Below, piece after piece: positions 27,919 to 35,870 of a stretch of DNA of 64,000 nt. The position numbers and the translations under genes were made by a program. Source of the stretch: Actinoplanes flavus. GTDB lineage: Bacteria > Actinomycetota > Actinomycetes > Mycobacteriales > Micromonosporaceae. Under the pieces are notes generated by a model, which was not told the DNA's origin, searched no databases, and saw nothing but the letters and a program-made list of their open reading frames with translations. Each line of letters begins with the position of its first letter. Position 1 is the first letter of the stretch. The stretch lies in assembly GCF_017592555.1 (NCBI RefSeq), contig NZ_JAGFNS010000032.1, positions 47,767 through 111,766 on the forward strand, written 5' to 3'.

Positions 27919-28689
27919 ATGACCCCCCGATTGACGGTCGACGAGATCCGGGAGCGCACCTACAAGCGGCGGGACTCCTGGTGGACGGTGTGGCTCGTCG
28001 ATCCGGTGGCGGTGCACCTGGTGCGGTTGATCGCGCCGTGGCGGTGGGTGACGCCGAACCGGCTCAGCCTCCTGGCGTTCGGCGTCGGGGTGGGCGCCGC
28101 CGCGTGCTTCCGGGCCGGCTGGCTGATCGCCGGGGCGCTGCTGTTCCACGTGGCGTTCCTGGTCGACTGCCTGGACGGCAAGATCGCCCGGTTGAACGGG
28201 ACCGGCTCGGTGTTCGGCGTCTGGCTGGACTACGTCTTCGACCGGCTGCGCGTGGTGATCTGCGCGCTCGGGCTGTTCGGCGGGCAGTGGCAGCGCACCG
28301 GTGACCCGTTCTGGATCGGGCTGGCCGGGCTGGTGATCTTCCTCGATCTGTTCCGCTACCTCAACGCGCTCCAGATGGGCAAGATCCGGGAGCTGATGCG
28401 CGGCGACGGCCCGGAGCCGGCCGACGTGCACGGCGACTTCCGCGCCCGGTTCGGGCTGTTCGGCCGGGTGCGCGGGTTCCTGCTGGCGCACCGGATCCGG
28501 GCGCACGTGTTCAGCGGCATCGAGTTCATGATGTTCGTCTTCGTGCTCGGCCCGCTGACCGGCCTGGTCGTGCCGTTCACCGTGGTCGCGGCGGTTCTGT
28601 TGACCGCGTTCGAGCTGCTGCTCATCTACAAGCTGTGGCTGACCACCCGGACCTATTCCGCCGAAAACGAAGCATTTATCAGAACATAA
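27919..28689 (+). CDS. CDP-alcohol phosphatidyltransferase family protein
   Basis: The 256-aa membrane protein carries the full CDP-alcohol phosphotransferase motif D-x2-DG-x2-AR-x8-G-x3-D-x3-D: Asp83, Asp86-Gly87, Ala90-Arg91, Gly100, Asp104, Asp108. There are about six membrane helices. It should transfer a phospho-alcohol from a CDP-activated donor to make a phospholipid or related polar lipid. The acceptor (inositol phosphate, glycerol phosphate or other) is not readable. The next gene, 8 nt away, is probably co-transcribed. Confidence 0.88.
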   Translation: MTPRLTVDEIRERTYKRRDSWWTVWLVDPVAVHLVRLIAPWRWVTPNRLSLLAFGVGVGAAACFRAGWLIAGALLFHVAFLVDCLDGKIARLNGTGSVFGVWLDYVFDRLRVVICALGLFGGQWQRTGDPFWIGLAGLVIFLDLFRYLNALQMGKIRELMRGDGPEPADVHGDFRARFGLFGRVRGFLLAHRIRAHVFSGIEFMMFVFVLGPLTGLVVPFTVVAAVLLTAFELLLIYKLWLTTRTYSAENEAFIRT

Positions 28690-28696
28690 TCGGCAT

Positions 28697-29251
28697 ATGG
28701 CTGATCATCTGGATCAAGTGCTCGGGCCGACCGACGACACCGTCAGCTTCATCCAGGCCCGCGGCATGTTCTACGTGACCGCGCTGTGGGTGCTGGCCGC
28801 CGCCTGGCTACCGTTGCTGCTGATCACGATCGGTGTCCGGATGGCCACCGGATATCGCCCGAGGGCGTCCGACCTCGTGGTCTTCTTCGAGGCCAGCCTC
28901 GTCGTCCCGGCGACCGTGGCGGCTGTGCTCATGCTGGTCGTCTGGCGGCGGCTGGGCTGGCTGCACACCTCGGTACACGGGATCGACTTCGCCGGCACCG
29001 GGCGGCAGCCGGTCCATCTGCCCTGGTCCGGGATCGCCGCGGTGGCCCTGCACGGCCGTGGCCCGTTCACCGACCTGGTGATCACGCCGATCGCCGAGGA
29101 CTACGCCACCCGGCTGCCCGGCAAGGGCGGCCCTCCGCGGGTGCGGCGCCGGGGCGGCGACTTCGCCTACGTCATCGACGTGGGCCTGATGTCCCCCGGA
29201 CCGGAGGTCCTGCTCGCCGAACTGCACCGGCGCCTGCCCAGCAAGGTCTGA
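28697..29251 (+). CDS. Membrane protein with two helices and PH-like domain
   Basis: The 184-aa product has two N-terminal membrane helices (about 25-50 and 62-84). A soluble domain beginning LGWLHTSVHGIDFAG follows, with strand patterns like bacterial PH (bPH) domains (LPWSGIAAVALHG, then TDLVITPIAED). The function is unknown. It follows the CDP-alcohol phosphotransferase by 8 nt, suggesting one membrane-lipid-related operon (inference). Confidence 0.75.
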   Translation: MADHLDQVLGPTDDTVSFIQARGMFYVTALWVLAAAWLPLLLITIGVRMATGYRPRASDLVVFFEASLVVPATVAAVLMLVVWRRLGWLHTSVHGIDFAGTGRQPVHLPWSGIAAVALHGRGPFTDLVITPIAEDYATRLPGKGGPPRVRRRGGDFAYVIDVGLMSPGPEVLLAELHRRLPSKV

Positions 29252-29568
29252 CGGGGTCGTTCCCCGAGCGACGCCTCCGCCTCCAACCCTTCCCGGTACG
29301 GAACAAGCCGTCCCCGACCGCATCCTCCCCGTCCCGCAGCGCACCGCGATCCCCGTGCGTGGTCCCGCCCGCGAGGCGCCGCCGGGCGGAGATCGGTGGT
29401 CCAGCCGGTCCGAGACGACTCCGGGAGCCGGCCGGGGGTGTGACCGGCCGGGCCCGGGTGCTGATGTGTCCGGGTGGCGGGCGGCCGTGTTCCGGGAACG
29501 GGCCGGCCCCGGCACGGGGCCGGGGCCGGATCGTGCGCCCGGGTGGGCGCGGGACGTTCACCGACGGG
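29252..29568. other. Intergenic region with GC-rich hairpin
   Basis: No gene is supported here. CCGGCCCCGGC (29503-29513) pairs perfectly with GCCGGGGCCGG (29519-29529). It lies 40 nt downstream of the ABC permease stop on the minus strand and is its likely terminator. Confidence 0.6.
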
Positions 29569-32103
29569 TCAGTCGTGGGCGATGGCGCCCAGGACGTTGA
29601 GGCGGGCGGCCCGGATCGCCGGGAGGACGGCGGCGAAGACGCCGACCAGGGCGGCCAGGACCAGGTAGGTGCCCATGCGGGCCCAGGGGAGGACGATCTC
29701 GGTGATGCCGTCGTTCTCCAGGGCACGGGCGACCGCGCTGCCCATGCCGGCGCCGACCGCCACGCCGAGGAGGGCGCCGAAGACGGCGATCACCACGGCC
29801 TCGACGGTGATCATGCGCATGGTCTGGGCACGGCCCAGGCCGACGGCGCGGAGCAGGCCCAGTTCCCGGGTGCGTTCCAGGACGGACAGGGCCAGGGTGT
29901 TGACCACGCCCAGGACCGCGATCAGGATGGCCAGGCCCAGCAGGATCTGGATCATCGTGATGATCTGGTCGAAGACCGCGGCCTGATCGTCGACGAAGGT
30001 CTGCTGGTCGGTGGCGGTCACCTCGGGACTGTCCGCGACCAGGGCCTTCACCTGCGGCAGCACCGACGACACCGCGACACCGTCGTCCAGGCGGATGAAC
30101 CCGAGGACCGGCTGGGTGATGCCGAAGCCCTTGATCGCCTCGGCGGGCAGGATGATGCTGCCGGGCAGCGCGTTCTCGGGGAAGACGTTCACCACCGTGT
30201 ACGTCCGCGGTTCACCCCTCGCCGTCTGGATCGTCGTGGTCGAGCCGGTCCGCCAGCCGCGCTCGGTGGCCTCCGGCGCGCTCACCGCGATCTCGCCGGG
30301 ACCCAGCTTCGCGGCCGTGGTGCCGTAGGCCTCCGCCATCCGGGAGAGGTCCTCGGTGGCGGCCACGTACGTCCGGTCGTCGCCGACCGCCACCAGGTCG
30401 TTGTAGAGGCCGGCGGCCGCCCGCACCCCGGGGATCCGCTCGGCCTTGTCCAGGACGGCCGGATCGTACGTCGGCGGACGCGGCCCGCCCTGATCGCCAC
30501 TGATCATGATCTGGGCCTTGAGGATCCGTGCCGCCTCGGCCTTGAGACTGCTCTTCGCCGAGTCCATCACCACGGTCACACCGGTGACCAGGGCGATGCC
30601 GACCATCAGGGCGGCCGCCGTGATCGCGGTGCGGCGCGGGTTGCGGCCCGAGTTGAGCCGGCCCAGCCGCCCCGGCACCGACCAGGAGAACAGCCGGCCC
30701 AGCAGGGACACCACCGGCCGCGCGATCAGCGGGGTGAGCAGGGCGACACCGATGAAGGTGACCAGCACACCGCCGAGGATCAGGTACAGCGTGGCGTCGC
30801 CGGAGTCGGCGAACAACCCGGTGCCCAGAGCCGCCGCCCCGGCCGCGGTCACCACGGTGCCGGCCACGGTCAGCTTGGTGAGCGGCCGGTCCGGGGTGGC
30901 GACGTCCTGCATCGCGGCGACCGGCGAGATCCGTGAGGCGCGCAGCGCGGGCAGCACCGCGGCCACCACGGTCACCAGGATGCCGACCGTGAACGAGCTG
31001 ATCACCGCGGACAGCGGCACCCCGATCGGGGCCAGGTCCATGCCGCCGCTCATGCCGCTGAACAGCGCGCCCAGCCCGGCGCCCGCCCCGACCCCGGCGG
31101 CCAGACCGAGGACCGAGGCGATCACGCCGACCACCACGGCCTCCACCAGCACCGAGTTGATCACCTGGCGGCGGCTGGCGCCGATCGCCCGGAGCAGGGC
31201 CAGCTCCCGGGTCCGCTGGGCCACCACGATCGAGAACGTGTTGAGGATCAGGAAGATGCCGACGAACAGCGCGATGCCGGCGAAGCCCAGCAGGATCTGG
31301 TTGAAGAAACCCATGCCCTCCTTGAGGCTCGAGGAGTTGTCCTCGGCGAGCTGCTCACCGGTCTTCACCTCGTAGCCGGCGCCGAGCACCGGGGCGATCC
31401 GGTCGCGCAGCTGCTCCGGCGTGACGCCGTCGGCGGTGCGGACGGTCACCGAGGTGAACACGTCCTTCTCGCCGAGCATCAGCTCCTGCGCCACCGGCGT
31501 GGTGAAGGCGACCTCCTGGACACCGCTGATGCTGTCCCGTCCGCCGGTGTAGCCCCAGACGCCGACCAGGGTGAACTCCCGTTTCGGCTGCTGGGTGAGC
31601 ACCGAGACACGGTCACCGACGGTGAAGCCGGCCAGCTCGGCGGTGGTCGCGTTCATGGCGATCTCGCCGGGGGCCTCCGGGCCGCGGCCGGCGCGCATCT
31701 CCATGATCTCGTCGGTGCCGGTCCAGTTCGAGCCGATCCGCGGCGGCCCGAACGACGTGAGCACCTTGCCGTCCGACGCGATCACCCGTGCCCCGTCCGC
31801 GTCGACACGGCCGGTCGCCGACCGTACCCCCTCCTGGGTCTTGATGGTCTCCACCACCGAGGCCGGAAGCGGCGCGGCGACCTCCTCGCCCTCCATCTCG
31901 GAGACCTCGACCCGCGGTTTCGCGGTGACCGAGACGTCGGTCGAGGCGAAGGCCTCGGAGAAGATCGAGTCGAAGGTGCGGTTGAGGGTGTCGGTGAGCA
32001 CCAGGGCGCCCGACACGAACATCACGCCGAGCAGCACGGCCAGACCGGACAGGACCAGCCGCAACTTGCGGGCGAGCAGGCTCTTCAGCGTGGCGCGCAG
32101 CAT
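29569..32103 (-). CDS. ABC transporter permease, FtsX/MacB type
   Basis: The 844-aa protein has eight or more membrane helices in two FtsX modules. The first helix (RLVLSGLAVLLGVMFVSGAL) leads into a MacB-like periplasmic/extracellular domain (about 45-250). An FtsX helix bundle follows with the ERTREL-type motif RTRELALLRAIGASRRQ. A second half repeats this layout and ends with ERTRELGLLRAVGLGRAQT. Such permeases do mechanotransmission or export lipids, lipoproteins or peptides rather than classical import. ATG 32103 overlaps the ATPase stop (TGATG), so both are coupled. Confidence 0.93.
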   Translation of the reverse strand: MLRATLKSLLARKLRLVLSGLAVLLGVMFVSGALVLTDTLNRTFDSIFSEAFASTDVSVTAKPRVEVSEMEGEEVAAPLPASVVETIKTQEGVRSATGRVDADGARVIASDGKVLTSFGPPRIGSNWTGTDEIMEMRAGRGPEAPGEIAMNATTAELAGFTVGDRVSVLTQQPKREFTLVGVWGYTGGRDSISGVQEVAFTTPVAQELMLGEKDVFTSVTVRTADGVTPEQLRDRIAPVLGAGYEVKTGEQLAEDNSSSLKEGMGFFNQILLGFAGIALFVGIFLILNTFSIVVAQRTRELALLRAIGASRRQVINSVLVEAVVVGVIASVLGLAAGVGAGAGLGALFSGMSGGMDLAPIGVPLSAVISSFTVGILVTVVAAVLPALRASRISPVAAMQDVATPDRPLTKLTVAGTVVTAAGAAALGTGLFADSGDATLYLILGGVLVTFIGVALLTPLIARPVVSLLGRLFSWSVPGRLGRLNSGRNPRRTAITAAALMVGIALVTGVTVVMDSAKSSLKAEAARILKAQIMISGDQGGPRPPTYDPAVLDKAERIPGVRAAAGLYNDLVAVGDDRTYVAATEDLSRMAEAYGTTAAKLGPGEIAVSAPEATERGWRTGSTTTIQTARGEPRTYTVVNVFPENALPGSIILPAEAIKGFGITQPVLGFIRLDDGVAVSSVLPQVKALVADSPEVTATDQQTFVDDQAAVFDQIITMIQILLGLAILIAVLGVVNTLALSVLERTRELGLLRAVGLGRAQTMRMITVEAVVIAVFGALLGVAVGAGMGSAVARALENDGITEIVLPWARMGTYLVLAALVGVFAAVLPAIRAARLNVLGAIAHD

Positions 32104-32873
32104 CAGAGCATCACCGGGTCGCTCTTGCCGTCCAGCTTCTTCATGGTGTCCAGCACCGTCTCCGCGGTCGGGCCGGCCAGCTCGTCGACGATCGCGCCGT
32201 CGGCGAGGAACACCACCCGGTCGGCGTAGCTCGCCGCCACCGGGTCGTGGGTGACCATCACGATGGTCTGGCCGTGCTCGCGCACGCTGGACCGCAGGAA
32301 CGACAGCACCTCGGCGCCGGAACGGGAGTCCAGGTTGCCGGTCGGCTCGTCCGCGAAGATCACGTCGGGGCGACCCATCAGGGCCCGCGCGCACGCCACC
32401 CGCTGCTGCTGGCCGCCGGAGAGCTGGCTGGGCCGGTGACCGAGCCGGTCGCTCAGCCCCACCGTGTTGATCACCGTGTCCCACCACTGCGGATCGGCCT
32501 TGCGCCCGGCGATGTCCAGCGGCAGCCGGATGTTCTCCGCGGCGCTCAACGTCGGCAGCAGATTGAACTGCTGGAAGATGAAGCCGATCCGGTCCCGGCG
32601 CAGGCGGGTCAGCGCCTTGTCGTTCAGCCGGCTGATCTCGGTGCCGCCGACGTGCACGGTGCCCTCGTCCACCGTGTCGAGCCCGGCGAGGCAGTGCATG
32701 AGCGTGGACTTGCCGCTGCCGGACGGGCCCATGATCGCGGTGAAACGGCCCTTGCCGAACTCCACGCTGACCCCCCGCAGCGCCGCCACCCGGGCCTCGC
32801 CCGAGCCGTACACCTTCCAGATCGCGTCCGCTCGCGCCGCCACCGGCCCGCCGGCATTCGTCGGTGCCACCAC
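32103..32873 (-). CDS. ABC transporter ATP-binding protein, MacB/LolD type
   Basis: The 256-aa ATPase has Walker A GPSGSGKST near residue 49-57, Q-loop FQQFNLLPTLSA, signature LSGGQQQR, Walker B VIFADEPTGNLD and switch His in MVTHD. The spacing is that of the MacB/LolD subfamily. It powers the permease encoded next. The start is GTG 32873, or GTG 32870, behind GGGGGAGAC. A C-terminal extension of ~25 residues is unremarkable. A palindrome-like GTCCCCCT element upstream links it to two-component system 1. Confidence 0.94.
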   Translation of the reverse strand: MVAPTNAGGPVAARADAIWKVYGSGEARVAALRGVSVEFGKGRFTAIMGPSGSGKSTLMHCLAGLDTVDEGTVHVGGTEISRLNDKALTRLRRDRIGFIFQQFNLLPTLSAAENIRLPLDIAGRKADPQWWDTVINTVGLSDRLGHRPSQLSGGQQQRVACARALMGRPDVIFADEPTGNLDSRSGAEVLSFLRSSVREHGQTIVMVTHDPVAASYADRVVFLADGAIVDELAGPTAETVLDTMKKLDGKSDPVML

Positions 32874-32937
32874 CGTGTCTCCCCCTGTGGGTTTCGTTCG
32901 TGTCCGGCCCAGTGTTGCGGCGGAAAACCTCCCGGGC

Positions 32938-32955
32938 GTCCCCCTGCGGGGGTAG
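32938..32955. promoter_or_regulatory. GTCCCCCT-type dyad upstream of the ABC exporter
   Basis: GTCCCCCTGCGGGGGTAG lies 65 nt upstream of the ATPase start. Its left half is identical to the 18-bp palindrome upstream of two-component system 1, and its right half is a near match with the centre shortened by one base. Confidence 0.4.
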
Positions 32956-33060
32956 AGGAGGGGGAGATTTGCCTCGGGGAGGCACCCAGGGAACTCTCAG
33001 GGAAGCCCCTGAGGCGGACCGGGTCTAACGTGGAAACACCGCCCCGCTCTGGAGGAACAC

Positions 33061-33780
33061 ATGCGCGTTCGACCGGTACCGCTCATGTCCCTTCTCGCCG
33101 CGATCTCGGCGGCCCTGCTGCTGGCGGCCTGCCTGCCGACCACCACGCCCACCCCCGGGCCCGAACCGACCGGCCCGGCGCCCACCGTCGACGTCACCGG
33201 CTCGGTCGACCCCGACGGCACCGACACCCCCGAGGAGTTCGCCAAGGACATGCAGGCCTCCCAGGTCGTCGCCGAACGCTACTGGGCGCAGCGGCTCGGC
33301 GGCTCCTTCCAGCCGGTGCGCCAGGTGGTGCCGTACCAGCAGGAGGGCGAGGTGGCGTGCGGCGGGGAGCCGCTGCCGCTCAACAACGCCGTCTACTGCC
33401 CGGCCGGCGACTTCATCGCGTACGACGTGAACTGGGCCTTCGACGCGTTCCAGCAGATCGGTGACGCGTTCGTGTTCTACCTGCTCGGCCACGAGTACGC
33501 CCACGGCATCCAGGACCGCCTCGGCATCCGCAAACAGTTCACCATCGAACAGGAGCTGCAGGCCGACTGCATGTCCGGCGCGTTCATCGGCGACATGGTC
33601 CGGCAGAAGGCGCTGAGCATGCAGGAGAACGACGCCAAGGAACTGTCCGACGGGCTCGCGGCGGTCGGCGACGACCCTGATCAGCCGTGGTTCGCGCCCG
33701 GGTCGCACGGGTCGCCGGCCCAGCGGTTCCAGTCGTTCGCGAACGGCTACAACAACTCGCTGAACGCCTGCGGGCTGTGA
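33061..33780 (+). CDS. Neutral zinc metallopeptidase lipoprotein
   Basis: The 239-aa protein has a lipobox (LLLAAC, Cys24) and a Pro/Thr-rich linker. It belongs to the YpfJ-type neutral zinc metallopeptidase family: GHEYAHGIQDRLG with His144, Glu145 and His148, and QELQADCMSG with the third ligand Glu about 20 residues later. Two Cys pairs (VACGG, VYCPAG, ...NACGL) could form disulphides outside the cell. It is anchored to the outer face of the membrane. The substrate is unknown. It is divergent from the ABC exporter operon, sharing a 187-bp spacer. Confidence 0.88.
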   Translation: MRVRPVPLMSLLAAISAALLLAACLPTTTPTPGPEPTGPAPTVDVTGSVDPDGTDTPEEFAKDMQASQVVAERYWAQRLGGSFQPVRQVVPYQQEGEVACGGEPLPLNNAVYCPAGDFIAYDVNWAFDAFQQIGDAFVFYLLGHEYAHGIQDRLGIRKQFTIEQELQADCMSGAFIGDMVRQKALSMQENDAKELSDGLAAVGDDPDQPWFAPGSHGSPAQRFQSFANGYNNSLNACGL

Positions 33781-33838
33781 CGGTCGGCTCCGTCACATCC
33801 GGTCGGCGCCGGGCGCCCGGCCCACCCAGAATGGTCCG

Positions 33839-34489
33839 GTGAAACCTGCCGCGGTGCTCTTCGACATGGACGGGACGCTGGTCGACAGCGAGCGGATCTG
33901 GGGCATCGCCCTGGCCGAGCTCGCCGTGCACGCCGGGGGGAGGCTCTCCGAGACCGCCCGCCTCGCCATGGTCGGCACCAGCATGGCGCACAGCATGCGG
34001 ATCTTCCGGGAGGACCTCGGCCAGCCGGACCGCCCCGAGGCGCCCGACGTGGCGTGGCTCAGCGCGCGGGTGCGGGACCTGTTCGCGGACGGCCTGGTGT
34101 GGCGGCCCGGCGCCATGGAACTGCTGCTCGCGGTGCGGGCCGCCGGCATCCCGACAGCGCTCGTCACGTCCACCGGGCGGCGGCTCGTCGAGGTGGCCCT
34201 CAAGACCCTCGGTGCCGAGAATTTCGACGTCATCGTCTGCGGCGACGAGGTGGAACGGCCGAAACCCGACCCGGAGCCCTACCGGACCGCCGCCGAACTG
34301 CTCGGCGTGCCGATCGGGTCGTGCGTCGCCATCGAGGACTCGCCCAGCGGGGTGGCCAGCGCCACGGCGGCCGGGGCGGCGGTGCTGGCGGTCCCGGCCG
34401 AACTGGAACTCGAACCGGTCGACGGCGTACATCTGCGCACGTCACTGACCGGCGTGGACCCGCTCTTCCTGGCCGGCCTTCTCACCTGA
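33839..34489 (+). CDS. HAD-superfamily hydrolase (phosphatase-like)
   Basis: The 216-aa protein has HAD motif I LFDMDGTLVDSE (Asp9, Asp11), motif II LVTSTGRR, motif III lysine in VERPKPDPEPY and motif IV IEDSPSGVASA. The cap is of the small helical (C1) type, as in beta-phosphoglucomutase or sugar-phosphate phosphatases. The substrate is not known. Start GTG 33839. A block of degenerate tandem repeats follows its stop. Confidence 0.9.
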   Translation: MKPAAVLFDMDGTLVDSERIWGIALAELAVHAGGRLSETARLAMVGTSMAHSMRIFREDLGQPDRPEAPDVAWLSARVRDLFADGLVWRPGAMELLLAVRAAGIPTALVTSTGRRLVEVALKTLGAENFDVIVCGDEVERPKPDPEPYRTAAELLGVPIGSCVAIEDSPSGVASATAAGAAVLAVPAELELEPVDGVHLRTSLTGVDPLFLAGLLT

Positions 34490-34550
34490 TCCGAGCCGTC
34501 GCCACCCCACTCTCCACGCCGCGGCCCACCCTACGGCCCGGTCTGCGCCA

Positions 34551-34784
34551 GGCCGGACGCGCCGCTCTGTGCCAGGGCCGGACGGGTCGGTCTGTGCCGG
34601 CCGGGCGGCGCGGTGTGTGCCGGGCCGGGTGGGTCGGTCTGTGCCGGGTCGAACCGCGCCGGTCTGTGCCGGGCCGGGCGCCGGTCAGCTGCCGGGTCGA
34701 CGCGCCGCTCTGTCAGGGGCCGGGTGGGGCGGTTTGTGCCGGGCCGGACGGGTCGGTCTGTGCCGGGCGGGGCCGGGCCGGGGG
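34551..34784. repeat. Degenerate 23-26 bp intergenic tandem repeat, about nine units
   Basis: The spacer between the HAD gene and the orphan response regulator consists of about nine imperfect copies of a unit like GGGTCGGTCTGTGCCGGGCC. Copies differ by small indels and substitutions. A near-identical stretch (GGGTCGGTCTGTGTGCCGGCC) lies inside the RecB-like gene near 36809. Confidence 0.75.
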
Positions 34785-35834
34785 TCAGATGCCGGGGCGG
34801 ACCAGGCCCGTCTCGTAGGCGAGGACCACGGCCTGGGTGCGGTCGCGCAGACGCAACTTGGTGAGGACGTGGCCGACGTGGGTCTTCACCGTCGTCTCGC
34901 CCACGCCGAGGATCGTCGCGATCTCGGCGTTGGACCGGCCGCGGGCCACGTGCACCAGCACCTCGCGTTCCCGGCCGGTCAGCGGGCCGAGCCGGGCGGC
35001 GGCCGAACCGTCCGCGGCCGTCGGCAACGCCCCGGCCAGCCGGGTCAGGACCCGGGCCAGGATCGGTGGGGCGATCACCGCGCCACCGGCGGCCACCGCC
35101 CGGACCGCGGCGATCAGTTCGTCGTGTGGGGTGTCCTTGCAGAGATAGCCGCTCGCCCCGGCGGCGACGGCCGCCACCACCTCGTCGTCGGTGTCGCGCT
35201 CGGTCAGGACCAGAACCCGGACCGCCAGCCGTGCCTCGGTGACCGCCCTGGTCACGGCCAGCCCGTCGAGGCGCGGAAGAGCTACATCGACGATCAGTAC
35301 GTCGGGGAGCAACCGCCGGGCCAGATCGACCGCCTCGGCCCCGTCACCCGTCTCCCCGGCGACGACGATCTCCGCCAGCCCGGGGACGCCCACCAGCTCG
35401 CCGGGTGATGCCGGTGAGGGCACGTCCACCGGCTTGCCGTGTGGTGCCGATGTGGGTGCGCTTGTCGGCTTGCCGTGTTGTGCCGGTGTGGGTGCGCTTG
35501 TCGGCTTGCCGTGTTGTGCCGGTGTGGGTGCGCTTGTCGGCTTGCCGTGTGGTGCCGGTGTGGGTGCGCTTGTCGGCTTGCCGTGTTGTGCCGGTGTGGG
35601 TGCGCTTGTCGGCTTGCCCTGTGGTGCCGGTGTGGATGCGCCTATCGGCTCGCCTTGCGGTGCCGATGTGGGCGTGCCCGCCGGCCTGCCGTGCGACGCC
35701 GGTGTGGGGACGCCTACCGGCTCGCCGTGCGATGCCGGTGTGCCCACGCCGCCGTGCGGCCCGGTGAGAACGGCTCGCAGACCCGCCCGCTGGAGTGGGG
35801 CGGCGTCGGCGAGAAGCACCCGGAGCGGTTTCAT
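34785..35834 (-). CDS. Orphan NarL-type response regulator with repeat-expanded receiver
   Basis: The 349-aa protein is about 120 residues longer than normal. The receiver starts MKPLRVLLADAAPLQRAGLRAVL. Residues 32-151 are exactly ten 12-aa units of type TPAQHGKPTSAP, and then the receiver resumes (EIVVAGETGDGAEAV) with phosphoacceptor Asp183 (LIVDVALP) and CKDTP. The insert falls in the loop after helix 1, and removing it restores a canonical receiver. The acidic pair is Asp10-Ala11 instead of Asp-Asp, so metal binding may be weak. A LuxR HTH ends the protein (LGPLTGREREVLVHVARGRSNAEIA). No kinase gene is adjacent. Confidence 0.9.
   Translation of the reverse strand: MKPLRVLLADAAPLQRAGLRAVLTGPHGGVGTPASHGEPVGVPTPASHGRPAGTPTSAPQGEPIGASTPAPQGKPTSAPTPAQHGKPTSAPTPAPHGKPTSAPTPAQHGKPTSAPTPAQHGKPTSAPTSAPHGKPVDVPSPASPGELVGVPGLAEIVVAGETGDGAEAVDLARRLLPDVLIVDVALPRLDGLAVTRAVTEARLAVRVLVLTERDTDDEVVAAVAAGASGYLCKDTPHDELIAAVRAVAAGGAVIAPPILARVLTRLAGALPTAADGSAAARLGPLTGREREVLVHVARGRSNAEIATILGVGETTVKTHVGHVLTKLRLRDRTQAVVLAYETGLVRPGI
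35382..35741 (-). repeat. Ten 36-bp coding tandem repeats inside a receiver domain
   Basis: Ten in-frame 36-bp units encode 12-aa repeats. The central units (residues 80-127) are nearly identical and the outer ones diverge, as expected for a minisatellite that expands in the middle. The period is a multiple of three, so the frame is kept. Confidence 0.92.
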
Positions 35835-35870
35835 CGGCCGGTGGGGTGCGGATGGCGGAGGTGGGCGGAG

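Noticed and set aside
29569..32985. Single 1138-aa ABC fusion protein
   Set aside because: The frame runs on past the permease start, but residues upstream are a shadow of the ATPase, which lies in another frame with intact motifs and a TGATG junction.
35382..35741. CRISPR-like array of 36-bp repeats
   Set aside because: Units are contiguous with no unique spacers, keep a reading frame and encode 12-aa repeats. This is a coding minisatellite.
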